Shown: positions 7,502 to 17,906, counted from the stretch's first letter. The stretch is 64,000 nucleotides of DNA from Pelagibacteraceae bacterium AG-349-L17 (GCA_003278805.1 QCDC01000004.1:29299-93298), one strand, 5' to 3'. Translations and numbers: made by a program. The notes: generated from the letters alone by a model not told the origin.

Positions 7502-8530
7502 TTACTTCCATCCAGCAGCTGTCATTACCTCTAATGCAGCAGCTTGGTTTTTTCCATAGCTTGAAACTTTAGTTGTTAAATCTTGTTTAAAATCTAATCC
7601 TAAATTATTCACTACTAATGGATTTGGAGATACCCCAGCTATCATTGGAAACTCAAAAGTATTATTTGTAAAATGTTCCTGAGCCTCTGGTGATAATAAA
7701 AAGTCAACAAGAGCGATAGCATTTGCCTTATTAGGAGCTCCTTTTACTAAAGCTGCACAACTTATATTCATGTGTGTTCCTCTATCATTTTGATTAGGAA
7801 AAAATGCCTTAACTTTTTTAGCAGCTGCTTGTTGTTCTGCTCCTTTATTACCAGATAGCATAAGTGCTAAGTAATAAGTGTTAGCAACAGCAATATCAGC
7901 TTCTCCAGCTGCAACCGCCATAATTTGAGCTCTATCATTACCTTTTGGAGTTCTTGCCATGTTAGCAACTACACCTTTTGCCCATTCTGCAGCAGCTTTC
8001 TTTCCATTATTTTCAATTAATGAAGCTACAAGTGACTTGTTATAAATGTTACTTGATTTTCTAATTACTAGTCTACCTTTCCATTTTGGATCAGCTAGAC
8101 CTTCGTATGTTAATCCTGATAATTCAGCACCACTAACTCTCTCTGGTGAGTAGTAAATTATTCTTGCTCTTTTTGCTACTCCTACCCAGTGTGTAGTTCT
8201 AAAATTTTTTGGAACAAAAGATTTAATTGTTGGAGACACCAAACCACTTTGAGTCATTCCTTTAGCTTTGAAAGCTCCACATCTTCCAGCATCAGCAGTG
8301 ATATAAAGATCAGCTGAAGAATCAGTTCCTTCTTCAATCATTCTTTTTTCTAATGCACTGGCCTTTCCATTAATCAGGTTTACTTTAATTCCAGTTTTGT
8401 TGGTAAATTTGCTATATAGCTCATTATCTGCCTTGTAATGTCTAGCATTGAAGATGTTTACTTCATTTGCAAAAGCAAATGACGAGACTATTAAAGAAAC
8501 AAATAAACTTATTATTGTTACTTTTTTCAT
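7502..8530 (-). CDS. fbpA: Periplasmic ferric iron-binding protein
   Basis: A 342-residue binding protein with an N-terminal signal peptide (about 1-21, ending FAFANE). The mature start NIFNARHYKADNELY is the typical FbpA/FutA1 opening, and the adjacent tyrosines Y219-Y220 in ANTYYLALM match the pair that ligates Fe(III). It captures ferric iron and hands it to FbpBC. I take the start at ATG 8530, preceded by AAAGGATAAA. An ATG 24 codons upstream would add a charged N-terminus ahead of the signal peptide and would lie inside the Fur-like operator, so it is unlikely. Confidence 0.92.
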   Translation of the reverse strand: MKKVTIISLFVSLIVSSFAFANEVNIFNARHYKADNELYSKFTNKTGIKVNLINGKASALEKRMIEEGTDSSADLYITADAGRCGAFKAKGMTQSGLVSPTIKSFVPKNFRTTHWVGVAKRARIIYYSPERVSGAELSGLTYEGLADPKWKGRLVIRKSSNIYNKSLVASLIENNGKKAAAEWAKGVVANMARTPKGNDRAQIMAVAAGEADIAVANTYYLALMLSGNKGAEQQAAAKKVKAFFPNQNDRGTHMNISCAALVKGAPNKANAIALVDFLLSPEAQEHFTNNTFEFPMIAGVSPNPLVVNNLGLDFKQDLTTKVSSYGKNQAAALEVMTAAGWK

Positions 8531-8563
8531 TTTATCCTTTTCTTTACCCTTATTGATTTGCGA

Positions 8564-8600
8564 ATGAGAATTATTCTTAATGCGAATGATTATCAATCGC
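8564..8600. promoter_or_regulatory. Tandem Fur/Irr-like iron operator upstream of fbpA
   Basis: Bases 8582-8600 form the 19-base dyad GCGAaTGATtATCAaTCGC, in which all non-central pairs except the lower-case positions are self-complementary. This closely resembles the Fur/Irr consensus (TGATaATCA core). A second, weaker dyad ATGAGAAT-T-ATTCTTAA lies at 8564-8580. Both are 34-70 bases upstream of the fbpA ATG, where an iron-responsive repressor would block transcription. Whether Fur or Irr binds is unknown. Confidence 0.75.
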
Positions 8601-8653
8601 ATATTTTGTCGCAGAAAACAAGGACTTTTTAATGCTATTTATAGAGGAAATTG

Positions 8654-9541
8654 TTATTTCCAGTCGCCGATTTTACTGAACAAGAAGTTTCTAAAAGCTT
8701 GAACTCTTGCTGTGTTTTTCAAGGATTGTGGGTATACAAAGTGTGCTTCTGTTATTGGTCCTTCTACTTTTGGAAGTACTTTAATTACATTACTAGTATT
8801 TGATACTAAATATTCTGGCAATGCTGCCAACCCTACTCCAGATTCAACACCATATAATAAACCACTTACACTATTAACCTTCATAATAGATTTTCTTTTT
8901 TTCCCATCGTGCATTCCTATTTTTAATGCCCAATCAGGATTATAAACTGGCGAAGGAGCACCTTTTCCAAATGAAATAAATTTATGTTTGTTTAAATCAT
9001 TAATTGTTTTTGGCATCCCATTTTTTTCTAAGTATTTATTTGATCCATAAATATAATATTTGATATCCACCAATTTTTTTTGAATATAATTAAGTTGTTT
9101 TGGTCTTCTCATAAAAATTCCAATATCAGCTTGCCTAGTACTTAAATCTAACTCTTTATCATCAAAAACTAGTTCAATCTCAATTTCTGGATTAAGTGTC
9201 ATAAATTCTTGAATTCTTGGTGTTAACCAGTGTGTTCCAAAACTTCTAACAGTTGTAATAGTTAATTTACCTGAAGGTTTACTTTTTTGATCACCTAGCG
9301 ATGTTTCGACTTCTTTAAGTTTTGTAATGACTTCATGGGCTGTTTTAAAGACATATTCTCCGTTTTCTGTAAGAGTTAATCCTCGTGCATGTCTTTCAAA
9401 CAACTGTACTTTCAGATCTTGTTCTAAAGATTGTATTTGTCTACTGATAGCAGATTGGCTAAGATTCAAATTAATAGTAGCATTTGTAAAGCTACCAGCT
9501 TCTGCAACAGCATGAAAAATTTTTAATTTATCCCAGTCCAT
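8654..9541 (-). CDS. LysR-type transcriptional regulator
   Basis: A 295-residue LTTR with the winged helix-turn-helix at the N-terminus (residues about 1-60: LKIFHAVAEAGSFTNAT, LNLSQSAISRQIQSLE, LFERHARGLTLTENG) and a periplasmic-binding-like co-inducer domain after residue 90. The start overlaps the acuI stop by one base, so it is cotranscribed with acuI rather than divergent from it, unusual for a classical LTTR. A role in controlling acrylate/DMSP genes is suggested by position only. The target and inducer are unknown. Confidence 0.88.
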   Translation of the reverse strand: MDWDKLKIFHAVAEAGSFTNATINLNLSQSAISRQIQSLEQDLKVQLFERHARGLTLTENGEYVFKTAHEVITKLKEVETSLGDQKSKPSGKLTITTVRSFGTHWLTPRIQEFMTLNPEIEIELVFDDKELDLSTRQADIGIFMRRPKQLNYIQKKLVDIKYYIYGSNKYLEKNGMPKTINDLNKHKFISFGKGAPSPVYNPDWALKIGMHDGKKRKSIMKVNSVSGLLYGVESGVGLAALPEYLVSNTSNVIKVLPKVEGPITEAHFVYPQSLKNTARVQAFRNFLFSKIGDWK

Positions 9542-10542
9542 TATTTGTTTAAATCAACTAAAATTCTTCCAGAAATTTCACCTTTTAAAATTTTAGGATA
9601 AGTCTCAATCAATTCCTCCAAGCTTACTGTTAAAACCGATTTTTCCAATAAATCAAAATCAATTAAATTTTTTACTTCTCCCCAAATAAAACCTCTTCTT
9701 TTTATGCTACAATTAGCTGAGTCCATGCCCCAAACTTTAATACCTCTCAACATAAATGGTAATAAATTTGTATTTAGTTCATTACTATTTGCATTTCCAC
9801 ACACAGATATTATCCCATTTGATTTTGTTTGAGCAATTGCATTTGCCAAAATTTTTCCACCAACAGTATCTACGACTCCGTCCCATAGACCTTTATCTAT
9901 TGGACGTGGATCTTTGTCAAATTCAGCCCTATTTATAATGTTTTTTGCACCTAATGACTTTAAATAATCTGATTTTGAGTCTTTTCCGGTAACAGCAGAA
10001 ACATTATATCCCATTTTGGTTAATGCCATAATTGCTACACTACCAACTCCTCCTGTTGCGCCTGTAACTAAAACATCATTAACTTTTTCACCTAATAAAA
10101 TACTTTCCCTTGCTTGAATTGCAAAAGCACTCATTAAGGAGGTAAAACCTGCAGTACCTAAAATCATAGCTTGTTTAGTTGTTAAGCTATCAGGTTTTTT
10201 TACTAAAAAATCTGCATTTACTTTTGCAATTTGTGAATATCCACCAAAGAATATTTCTCCAACTCTAAATCCAGTTAAAATTACCTCATCTCCTTCTTTA
10301 AATTTTGAATTTTCACTTTCAATTACTTTTCCTGAAAAATCTATTCCTGGAATATGCGGAAATTCTTTTACTAATCGTCCACCATTTTTTAAAATCATTC
10401 CATCTTTAAAATTAAGATCAGAATAATCTACTTGGACAGTTACATCACCATGTTTTAAGAAGCTTTGATCTATTGATTTTATTTCTCTTGAAAAGTTATC
10501 GCCTTCTTGATTAAGGACGATTGCTTTAAATTGTTCTGACAC
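9541..10542 (-). CDS. acuI: Acrylyl-CoA reductase AcuI (MDR family)
   Basis: A 333-residue zinc-independent medium-chain reductase of the YhdH/AcuI group. Recognisable segments are LNFKDGMILKNGG, PHIPGIDFSGKV, ILTGFRVGE and GGYSQIAKVNADFLV in the N-terminal domain, then the Rossmann motif VTGATGGVGSVA for NADPH. AcuI reduces acryloyl-CoA to propionyl-CoA and detoxifies the acrylate released by DMSP lyases. A DddP homologue lies 13 kb away in the same window, which supports this reading. It sits between folE and lysR with almost no gaps (1 base and a 1-base overlap). Confidence 0.85.
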   Translation of the reverse strand: MSEQFKAIVLNQEGDNFSREIKSIDQSFLKHGDVTVQVDYSDLNFKDGMILKNGGRLVKEFPHIPGIDFSGKVIESENSKFKEGDEVILTGFRVGEIFFGGYSQIAKVNADFLVKKPDSLTTKQAMILGTAGFTSLMSAFAIQARESILLGEKVNDVLVTGATGGVGSVAIMALTKMGYNVSAVTGKDSKSDYLKSLGAKNIINRAEFDKDPRPIDKGLWDGVVDTVGGKILANAIAQTKSNGIISVCGNANSNELNTNLLPFMLRGIKVWGMDSANCSIKRRGFIWGEVKNLIDFDLLEKSVLTVSLEELIETYPKILKGEISGRILVDLNK

Positions 10543-10543
10543 T

Positions 10544-11152
10544 TTATTGACTAATAAGTCTTAAATATCTATTTTGAATTGATAGGTCATCTTTAAATTG
10601 ACCAAGAAAATAGTTTGTGACCGTTGAAGCTTTCTCTTTTTTCACACCTCTTGTAGTCATGCACTGATGAGCTGCATCTATTGTAACTGCTACACCTTTT
10701 GCATCGATCGCTGTCATTATAGATTTAGCTATTTGCAATGTTAGTCTTTCTTGTGTTTGTAATCGTTTTGAAAAAACATCTACAACTCTTCCAAGTTTAC
10801 TTAATCCTACGACTCGATCATTTGGTATATATGCAACATGCGCCATTCCAATGATTGGTACCATATGATGTTCACAGTGACTTTGAACTGAAATATTCTT
10901 TTGAATAACCATATCGTCATAGCCCTCTACATCGCCAAATGTTTTTTCCAAAACTTTATCAGCATCTTCTTTGTAGCCACTAAAAAATTCCTTATATGCT
11001 TTTATAACTCTTTTAGGAGTTTCCAGCAATCCCTCTCTAGCTGGGTTTTCACCCATCCAATAGAGTAGCTTTATAATTGCTTCTTCAGCTTCTTTGTCTG
11101 AAACTTTTTTATCCTCTAAAATTTTATTGTTATCTTGTTTTACTAATTTCAT
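10544..11152 (-). CDS. folE: GTP cyclohydrolase I
   Basis: A 202-residue enzyme with the hallmark zinc and catalytic segments SHCEHHMVPIIG (Cys and His ligands), VVGLSKLGRVVDVFSKR and HQCMTTRGV (second Cys ligand). It opens GTP to 7,8-dihydroneopterin triphosphate, the first step of tetrahydrofolate synthesis, which this C1-heavy organism needs. First gene of a folE-acuI-lysR unit and divergent to hisI. The 77-base gap between them must hold both promoters. Confidence 0.95.
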   Translation of the reverse strand: MKLVKQDNNKILEDKKVSDKEAEEAIIKLLYWMGENPAREGLLETPKRVIKAYKEFFSGYKEDADKVLEKTFGDVEGYDDMVIQKNISVQSHCEHHMVPIIGMAHVAYIPNDRVVGLSKLGRVVDVFSKRLQTQERLTLQIAKSIMTAIDAKGVAVTIDAAHQCMTTRGVKKEKASTVTNYFLGQFKDDLSIQNRYLRLISQ

Positions 11153-11229
11153 AGTGCCTTTTTATACAGTAAATACCTCAATTTAAAAATATTTAATATA
11201 TTTAGATATGTGCTACATAATCACCCCGT

Positions 11230-11697
11230 ATGTTCAAAAAAAGAGAAAATATCTATGAAATTGAAGAAGGAAATCTTCTTTCACCCAAGTTTGATAATGA
11301 TGGATTGATTCCTGTGATAACCATGTGCTCAAAAACAAAAGATATTTTAATGCATGGATACATGAATATAGAAGCTCTAAAAAAGACAATCGAAACTAAG
11401 GAGGCACATTATTATAGCAGATCTAGAAAAGCTATTTGGCATAAAGGTAAAACAAGTGGATTTACTCAAAAGGTTACTGAAATTAGAATTGATGATGATC
11501 AGGATTCTATTTGGTTAACAGTTGATATAGGTGATGGGGCTAGCTGTCATGTAGGATATAGATCATGTTTTTATAGATCAATTCCAATGGGACCAATTGA
11601 TAACGGAAGAAAAGTTGAAATGGAATTTCTTGAAAAAGAAAAAAAATTTGATCCAGAAGAAGTTTATAAAGGACAACCAAACCCAACAAAAATTTAA
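11230..11697 (+). CDS. hisI: Phosphoribosyl-AMP cyclohydrolase
   Basis: A 155-residue HisI with the family motifs MHGYMNIEALKKTIET, AHYYSRSRKAIWHKGKTSG, the metal-binding DGDGASCHVGYRSCFY-like stretch (here IGDGASCHVGYRSCFY) and conserved cysteines. It opens the purine ring of PR-AMP in the third step of histidine synthesis. It is stand-alone (not fused with HisE), as in other alphaproteobacteria. The last codon abuts the ATG of the DUF2237 gene. Confidence 0.92.
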   Translation: MFKKRENIYEIEEGNLLSPKFDNDGLIPVITMCSKTKDILMHGYMNIEALKKTIETKEAHYYSRSRKAIWHKGKTSGFTQKVTEIRIDDDQDSIWLTVDIGDGASCHVGYRSCFYRSIPMGPIDNGRKVEMEFLEKEKKFDPEEVYKGQPNPTKI

Positions 11698-12072
11698 ATG
11701 AGTGAAAAACAAAAAAATGTCTTAGGTGAAGACTTGGAGGAATGTTCAAATGATCCTTTAACAGGATGGTTTCGCGATGGTTGTTGTAATACTGACGAGA
11801 ATGATCATGGACTTCATACAGTTTGTGCTAAAGTTACTACCGAATGCTTAGAGTGGATGAAGGAAGCGGGTAACGATTTAATTACTCCCCATCCTGAATT
11901 TGGGTTTCCAGGTTTAAAAGACGGAGATGGATGGTGTTTATGTGCTAGTTGGTACGCAAGAGCAGTTGAAGCTGGTAAAGGATGTCCAATATTTTTGAAA
12001 AGAACTCACGAAAATACTCTTAAATATGTACCTATTGAAACTTTAAAAAAGTTTGCAATAGATTTGTCCTAA
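11698..12072 (+). CDS. DUF2237 family protein
   Basis: A 124-residue soluble protein. NVLGEDLEECSNDPLTGWFRDG near the N-terminus, HTVCAKVT and DGDGWCLCASWYARA are the signatures of DUF2237, a widespread small family of unknown function with many conserved cysteines and tryptophans. The ATG follows the hisI stop without any gap. It converges on ETF-QO with one base between stops. Confidence 0.85.
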   Translation: MSEKQKNVLGEDLEECSNDPLTGWFRDGCCNTDENDHGLHTVCAKVTTECLEWMKEAGNDLITPHPEFGFPGLKDGDGWCLCASWYARAVEAGKGCPIFLKRTHENTLKYVPIETLKKFAIDLS

Positions 12073-12073
12073 T

Positions 12074-13693
12074 TTACATATTTCCATATCTTGGACCACC
12101 ACTGCCTTCTGGAGTAACCCAAGTAATATTTTGAGATGGTTCTTTAATATCACAAGTTTTACAATGAATACAATTTTGAGAATTAATGACAAATTTATTT
12201 ACATCATTTTCTTTTTGGACTTCATACACACCTGCGGGACAATATCTTTGAGCAGGTTCATCAAATTTTTCTAAAGTATAATTTATTGGTAAATCAGGAT
12301 CTTTAAGTTTTAAATGAACTGGTTGATTGTCTGCATGATTGGTTCCTGTTAGATAAACTGAACTTGTTTTATCAAAAGTTATTACATTATCGTATTTTGG
12401 ATAATCTATTTTTGGCATTTGATTTGCAGGTTTTAATGTTTCATGATCAGCATGTTTATGTTTAAGTGTAAAAGGAAATTTTCCTTTAAATAAAATTTGA
12501 TCAATACCTGTGAAAATTATTCCTAAAATTAATCCCCAGCTAAAACTAGGTTTCACATTCCGAGCTTCATAAAGCTCTTTATGTAACCAGCTATTTTTAA
12601 ATTTATCTTCATAATTAGATAAATCTTTGTTTTCTTTTAAGTGTTCATTAATAGTTTCGGCTGCAATAATCCCACTTTTCATAGCTGTATGAGAGCCTTT
12701 AATTTTTGGCATATTTAAAGTTCCAGCATCACAACCAACCAACAAAGCTCCGGGCATGAACATTTTTGGCAAACTTTGAAATCCACCTTCAATTAAAGCT
12801 CTTGCGCCGTAAGAAATTCTTTTTCCACCTTCTATAATTTTTTTAATTGCTGGATGTGTTTTAAACCTCTGAAATTCATCATAGGGAGATAAATGTGGAT
12901 TTTTATAATCTAAACCAATTACATAGCCCAGAAAAACTTGTTTATTTTCTGCATGATACATAAAACTACCACCATATGTATTGTTATCTAATGGCCATCC
13001 AGCTGTATGCATAACTAAGCCTTCTTCATGATTTTTATCCTCTATTTCCCAAATTTCTTTAAAACCAATTCCATATTGTTGAGGATCTTTACCTTTGTTT
13101 AATTCAAATTTTTCAATAAGTTGTTTGCCTAGGTGGCCTCTACAACCTTCTGCAAAAACAGTCACTTTACCTAAAAGTTCAATACCAGGTTCAAAACTAT
13201 CTTTCTTATTACCATCTTTGTCTATGCCCATATCTTGAGTAGCAACACCTTTAACAGATCCATCTTCGTTATATAAAATTTCACTTGCTGGAAATCCTGG
13301 AAAGATTTCTACACCTAAATTTTCAGCTTGTTCAGCAAGCCATCTACATAAATTCGCAAGACTAATAATATAATTTTTATGATTTTGTTGCACCGCAGGT
13401 AGGAGCCAAGTTGGCCAACTTAAAGATTTGGTTTTTCCTAAAAATAAAAATTTTTCTTTAGTTACTTTTGTTTTGATTGGAGAATTTAATTCTCTCCAAT
13501 TTGGCAGTAATTCATCTAGAGCACGCGTTTCAAACACATTACCGCTCAAAATATGAGCTCCAATTTCTGATGCTTTTTCTAATAAACAAACATTTAGATT
13601 TGGATCTAATTGTTTTAACTTTATTGCAGTTGATAATCCTGATGGTCCTCCACCAATGATTACAACATCATATTCCATTGATTCTCTAGACAT
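12074..13693 (-). CDS. Electron transfer flavoprotein-ubiquinone oxidoreductase
   Basis: A 539-residue ETF-QO. The N-terminal FAD-binding motif is VVIIGGGPSGLSTAIKL. The C-terminus carries the 4Fe-4S cluster cysteines (CPAGVYEV, then NCIHCKTCDIKEP) and the standard ending GGPRYGNM. It is membrane-associated and moves electrons from reduced ETF to ubiquinone. It closes a unit with etfA, etfB and a DMGDH-type demethylase, so it should take electrons from dimethylglycine/sarcosine and acyl-CoA oxidation. Confidence 0.95.
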   Translation of the reverse strand: MSRESMEYDVVIIGGGPSGLSTAIKLKQLDPNLNVCLLEKASEIGAHILSGNVFETRALDELLPNWRELNSPIKTKVTKEKFLFLGKTKSLSWPTWLLPAVQQNHKNYIISLANLCRWLAEQAENLGVEIFPGFPASEILYNEDGSVKGVATQDMGIDKDGNKKDSFEPGIELLGKVTVFAEGCRGHLGKQLIEKFELNKGKDPQQYGIGFKEIWEIEDKNHEEGLVMHTAGWPLDNNTYGGSFMYHAENKQVFLGYVIGLDYKNPHLSPYDEFQRFKTHPAIKKIIEGGKRISYGARALIEGGFQSLPKMFMPGALLVGCDAGTLNMPKIKGSHTAMKSGIIAAETINEHLKENKDLSNYEDKFKNSWLHKELYEARNVKPSFSWGLILGIIFTGIDQILFKGKFPFTLKHKHADHETLKPANQMPKIDYPKYDNVITFDKTSSVYLTGTNHADNQPVHLKLKDPDLPINYTLEKFDEPAQRYCPAGVYEVQKENDVNKFVINSQNCIHCKTCDIKEPSQNITWVTPEGSGGPRYGNM

Positions 13694-13716
13694 ACTCTAG
13701 TTTTTAACTGTAAGGA

Positions 13717-14670
13717 TTATTTTTGTATAGTGTTTAATTTGTTCAGCTCTTCCATAAACTGAGGTATTGCCTCAAATAAATCTGCTTCAAGACCATAATC
13801 TGCTACACTAAAAATTGGCGCTTCACCGTCTTTATTAATTGCTACAATCACTTTGCTTTCTTTCATTCCAGCTAGATGCTGAATTGCTCCTGAAATTCCA
13901 ATAGCAATATACAAATCTGGAACAACTACTTTTCCTGTTTGACCTACTTGGTGATCATTACTAATATAACCAGCGTCTACTGCTGCTCTCGATGCTCCAA
14001 TAGCCGCACCAAGTTTGTCAGCAATTTCTGTAATTAATTTAAAATTATCTCCACTTTGCATTCCTCTTCCACCTGAGACTACAATTCTAGCTGTACCAAG
14101 TTCAGGTCTATCAGATTTTATTTCTTCTCTTTTGACAAATTTTGTATTTGAAAATTCTTCATCAGCATCTATTTTTTCAATTGGAGCTGATCCACCACTA
14201 GTCTCACAAGGATCAAAAGAGGTAGGTCTGATTGTTACACATTTTTTAAGATCATTGCTTTTGATTGTTGCGAATGCGTTTCCAGCATAAATTGGTCTTA
14301 AAAAAGTATTTGGTGATATCACTTTAATAATGTCACTTACTTGTGAAGTATCAAGATGGGCTGCAATTCTTGGCATCAAATTTTTTCCGAATGTGTTTGC
14401 TGAACAAACAATATGAGTATAATTTTCAGCAAGTTTAACAATTACTGGAGTAAAATTTTCTGCTGTGAAGTTTTCATAGTGAGCTGCTTCAACACTTAAT
14501 ACTTTTTTAATTAATGGAAGTTCAGATAATTGTTTTGTAGCTTCAGCAGTGTTTTGACCAATAATTACAGCATGAACTTCTGAGTCAATTTGAGAAGCTG
14601 CTGTAACTGCATTAAGAGTAAATGGTCTTAATTCTTTATTATTATGCTCTGCTATTAGTAAAACTGCCAT
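13717..14670 (-). CDS. etfA: Electron transfer flavoprotein, alpha subunit
   Basis: A 317-residue protein with the ETF-alpha C-terminal FAD-binding domain: VVSGGRGMQSGDNFKLI, AIGASRAAVDAGYI, DLYIAIGISGAIQHLAGM and VAINKDGEAPIFSVADYG. It forms the soluble FAD carrier with EtfB, accepting electrons from acyl-CoA dehydrogenases and from DMGDH/sarcosine dehydrogenase. It overlaps etfB by one base and is followed by ETF-QO 23 bases later. Confidence 0.95.
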   Translation of the reverse strand: MAVLLIAEHNNKELRPFTLNAVTAASQIDSEVHAVIIGQNTAEATKQLSELPLIKKVLSVEAAHYENFTAENFTPVIVKLAENYTHIVCSANTFGKNLMPRIAAHLDTSQVSDIIKVISPNTFLRPIYAGNAFATIKSNDLKKCVTIRPTSFDPCETSGGSAPIEKIDADEEFSNTKFVKREEIKSDRPELGTARIVVSGGRGMQSGDNFKLITEIADKLGAAIGASRAAVDAGYISNDHQVGQTGKVVVPDLYIAIGISGAIQHLAGMKESKVIVAINKDGEAPIFSVADYGLEADLFEAIPQFMEELNKLNTIQK

Positions 14671-15419
14671 TAAATTACCTTCGCTTCATTTTTTAATTTT
14701 TGAACTAATTCGGCAACATTTGCTACTTTTATTCCTGCTTTTCTTTTTGGAGGCTCTTCTACTTTTATTTGTTCTAATCTTGGTGACACATCCACACCTA
14801 AATCAGAAGCAGCAATCTCCTCGATTGGTTTTTTCTTAGCCTTCATTATATTTGGTAGTGATGCATATCTTGGTTCATTCAACCTAAGATCACATGTCAC
14901 AATAGCTGGAACATTTATTTCAATTGTTTCAAGACCTTCGTCTATTTCTCTTGTTACTTCTAATTTATTATCTTTCACATCAATCTTTGACGCAAATGTT
15001 GCTTGTGGCCAATTTAATAAAGCACTCAGCATTTGGCCTGTTTGATTACAATCATCATCAATAGCTTGTTTGCCCATAAATACTAAATCTGGTTTTTCTT
15101 TATCGACTATTTTTTGTAAAATTTTTGAAACAGCTAAGGGCTCAAGTATTCCATCTGCTTTTACATGTATACCTCTATCTGCACCAACAGCTAAAGCTTT
15201 TCTAACTGTCTCTTGAGCTTTTTGTTCTCCAACCGTTATTGCTACTACCTCTGTGGCATTGCCTGCCTCTTTAATTTTTACAGCTTCTTCTATTGCATTA
15301 TCATCCGGCGGATTAGTCGACATTTTAACGTTGTCAGTAACTACACCAGTTCCATCTTCTTTTACTCTGATTTGAACGTTGTAATCAATAACCCTTTTTA
15401 CAGCTACTAAAATTTTCAT
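14670..15419 (-). CDS. etfB: Electron transfer flavoprotein, beta subunit
   Basis: A 249-residue ETF-beta: [17 protein letters not shown] at the N-terminus, [18 protein letters not shown], the AMP-binding [17 protein letters not shown] and [20 protein letters not shown] (the recognition loop used to dock dehydrogenases). It shares one base with the DMGDH gene before it and one with etfA after it, so all three are translationally coupled. This arrangement makes the neighbouring demethylase the obvious electron donor. Confidence 0.95.
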   Translation of the reverse strand: MKILVAVKRVIDYNVQIRVKEDGTGVVTDNVKMSTNPPDDNAIEEAVKIKEAGNATEVVAITVGEQKAQETVRKALAVGADRGIHVKADGILEPLAVSKILQKIVDKEKPDLVFMGKQAIDDDCNQTGQMLSALLNWPQATFASKIDVKDNKLEVTREIDEGLETIEINVPAIVTCDLRLNEPRYASLPNIMKAKKKPIEEIAASDLGVDVSPRLEQIKVEEPPKRKAGIKVANVAELVQKLKNEAKVI

Positions 15420-17851
15420 TAAGCTCTCAATAAATTATTTTCTGAATCGTATGGACTTTCATTTAGGACTGTAGCGTCGTACATTTCACCTAATATATCA
15501 ACTTGTAATTTGTCGCCCACATTTGAGCAATCTGGTTTAACCATTGCAAGAGCTATTGATTTATCTAATCTAAATCCAAATTCACCACCCGTTGCTCTTC
15601 CAACAACTTTTCCATCTTTAAAAATTGGATTGTTTCCAAGTACATCAGCATCTTTAGTATTATGAACCTCTAAAGTAACTAATTTATTATCAAAACCTTT
15701 TTCTCTCCATTTATTAAGTGCCTCTAAACCAATAAAATTTCCTTTATTTGGATGAACAAATCTATCAAGACCAGACTCGTATGGTGAGTATTCAATTGAT
15801 AATTCTGTACCAACTAGTTTGTAAGATTTTTCAACTCTTAAACTATTCATAGCCCTAATTCCAAAAGGTTTAATTCCTAAATCTTTTCCTGCTTCCATTA
15901 ATTTATCGAAAATATGATTCTGATATTCAATTGGATGATGCAGTTCCCAACCAAGCTCACCCACAAAGTTTACTCTCATCGCATTTACTGGAGCATATCC
16001 AACATTTACATTTTTAGCAGTTAACCATTTGAAATTCTCATTAGAGAAATCATCTGTTGAAACCTTTTGCATTAATTGTCTAGCTTTAGGTCCTGCTACA
16101 ACTAAAACTCCTGTGCTGTTTGTTAAATCTTCAAATATTACTGAACCATCATCTGGCATCCATTTTTGAATCCAGTCATGATCTAATCTTAAATTTGCTC
16201 CAGCAGAAACTAAATAGTAACTATTCTCTGCTTCTTTCATAATTGTAAATTCTGAATGTACCCCACCTTTAGTATTTAAAGCGTGGCATAAATTAATTCT
16301 TCCAATTTTTTTAGGAAGTTTATTTGCAACTAGATAATCTAAAAATTCTTCAGCTTTCGGACCCCTTATTCTACATTTTGCAAATGCAGTCATATCTAAA
16401 AGGCCTACATTTTCTTTTACATTTTGACATTCTTTCTTAATTGCGTCGAACCATTTTGATCTTCTAAATGACCAGTCATCTTTTTGTTCCATTCCATCTG
16501 TTGCAAAAAAATTTGGTCTTTCCCATCCAAACTTCTGACCAAATACAGCACCTAAATTTTTCATTCTTTCATAACATGGAGCTGTTCTTAATGGTCTTGC
16601 TGCTGGTCTTTCTTCATCTGGATAATGAACTATGAATACATGACTATATGCTTCTTCATTTTTTGCTTTTAAATAAGATTTAGTTGCATAATTTCCGTAA
16701 CGTCTTGGTTCAACTCCCAACATATCAATTGTAGGTTCGCCATCAACGATCCATTCTGCTAATTGCCATCCTGCACCACCTGCTGCTGTTATTCCAAAAC
16801 TATGTCCTTCATTAATCCAAAAATTCTTAAGTCCCCAAGCAGGTCCAACAATTGGATTTCCATCAGGAGTATAACATATTGCGCCATTATAAACTTTCTT
16901 TACTCCAACTTCTCCAAATGCAGGGACTCTATGAATTGCCCCTTCTATATGCGGAGCTAATCTGTCTAAATCTTCTTGAAATAATTCATATTCAGAATTT
17001 TTTGATGGACCTTCTACGTAACAAGCTGGCGCACCATCTTCATATGGACCTAATATTAATCCTCCAGCTTCTTCTCTCATATACCATCTGCTATCACTAT
17101 CTCTTAAAACTCCCATTTCTGGTAATCCATCTTTTTTTCTTTTTTGAATTGCAGGGTGAGGTTCTGTAACAATGTATTGATGCTCCACAGGTATTACTGG
17201 AATATCTAATCCAACCATCTCACCTGTTTGTCTTGCAAAATTTCCTGAACAAGAAATTACATGTTCACATTCAATTGATCCTTTATCAGTTTCTACAACC
17301 CATCCATCTTTAGTTTGTCTCATTGATAGAACAGTTGTGTTTCTATAAATTTCAGCTCCTCTATTTCTTGCGCCTGTAGCTAAAGCTTGTGTTAAATCTG
17401 CTGGTTGAATATATCCGTCTTCTGGATGTTGTATTGCACCAACTAAATCATCTGTATGACATAACGGCCAAATTTCTTTTACTTGTTCTGGTTTTAAAAA
17501 CTTTACATCTACTCCAATAGTTCGAGCAACACCTGCATATTGATGATACTCATCCATTCTATCTTTTGTACTTGCTAAACGAATATTTGAAACTACGCTA
17601 AAGCCTACATTTTTTCCAGTTTCTTCCTCTAATGTTTTATAAAGATTAACTGCATATTTATGTAGTTGCCCTACAGAATAACTCATATTAAACAAAGGCA
17701 ATAAACCAGCGGCGTGCCAAGTTGATCCTGAAGTTAACTCTTTTCTCTCAACAAGAACAACATCAGACCAGCCTTTTTTTGCCAAGTGATAAAGAGCGCT
17801 AACACCTACAACTCCTCCGCCAACTACTACAACTTTAGTTTTTGTTTTCAT
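15419..17851 (-). CDS. Dimethylglycine/sarcosine dehydrogenase (FAD + GcvT domains)
   Basis: An 810-residue protein. Residues 1 to about 390 are a DAO-type FAD domain ([17 protein letters not shown]). The segment GSTWHAAGL contains the histidine expected to bind FAD covalently in DMGDH/SarDH. A FAO_M linker follows, and the C-terminal half is a tetrahydrofolate-binding GcvT domain ([34 protein letters not shown]). It oxidatively demethylates N-methylglycines and passes the methyl carbon to THF as methylene-THF. Coupled to etfBA and ETF-QO, which accept its electrons. Dimethylglycine versus sarcosine cannot be decided by eye. Confidence 0.9.
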   Translation of the reverse strand: MKTKTKVVVVGGGVVGVSALYHLAKKGWSDVVLVERKELTSGSTWHAAGLLPLFNMSYSVGQLHKYAVNLYKTLEEETGKNVGFSVVSNIRLASTKDRMDEYHQYAGVARTIGVDVKFLKPEQVKEIWPLCHTDDLVGAIQHPEDGYIQPADLTQALATGARNRGAEIYRNTTVLSMRQTKDGWVVETDKGSIECEHVISCSGNFARQTGEMVGLDIPVIPVEHQYIVTEPHPAIQKRKKDGLPEMGVLRDSDSRWYMREEAGGLILGPYEDGAPACYVEGPSKNSEYELFQEDLDRLAPHIEGAIHRVPAFGEVGVKKVYNGAICYTPDGNPIVGPAWGLKNFWINEGHSFGITAAGGAGWQLAEWIVDGEPTIDMLGVEPRRYGNYATKSYLKAKNEEAYSHVFIVHYPDEERPAARPLRTAPCYERMKNLGAVFGQKFGWERPNFFATDGMEQKDDWSFRRSKWFDAIKKECQNVKENVGLLDMTAFAKCRIRGPKAEEFLDYLVANKLPKKIGRINLCHALNTKGGVHSEFTIMKEAENSYYLVSAGANLRLDHDWIQKWMPDDGSVIFEDLTNSTGVLVVAGPKARQLMQKVSTDDFSNENFKWLTAKNVNVGYAPVNAMRVNFVGELGWELHHPIEYQNHIFDKLMEAGKDLGIKPFGIRAMNSLRVEKSYKLVGTELSIEYSPYESGLDRFVHPNKGNFIGLEALNKWREKGFDNKLVTLEVHNTKDADVLGNNPIFKDGKVVGRATGGEFGFRLDKSIALAMVKPDCSNVGDKLQVDILGEMYDATVLNESPYDSENNLLRA

Positions 17852-17906
17852 TCAAGGATTCCTACTAAATTTTTAATTGTTACGAAACAAAAATGTATGT
17901 TTGAAA

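Noticed and set aside
8531..8602. Upstream ATG of fbpA giving 24 extra residues
   Set aside because: It would place charged residues before the signal peptide and overlap the iron operator; ATG 8530 has a good ribosome site.
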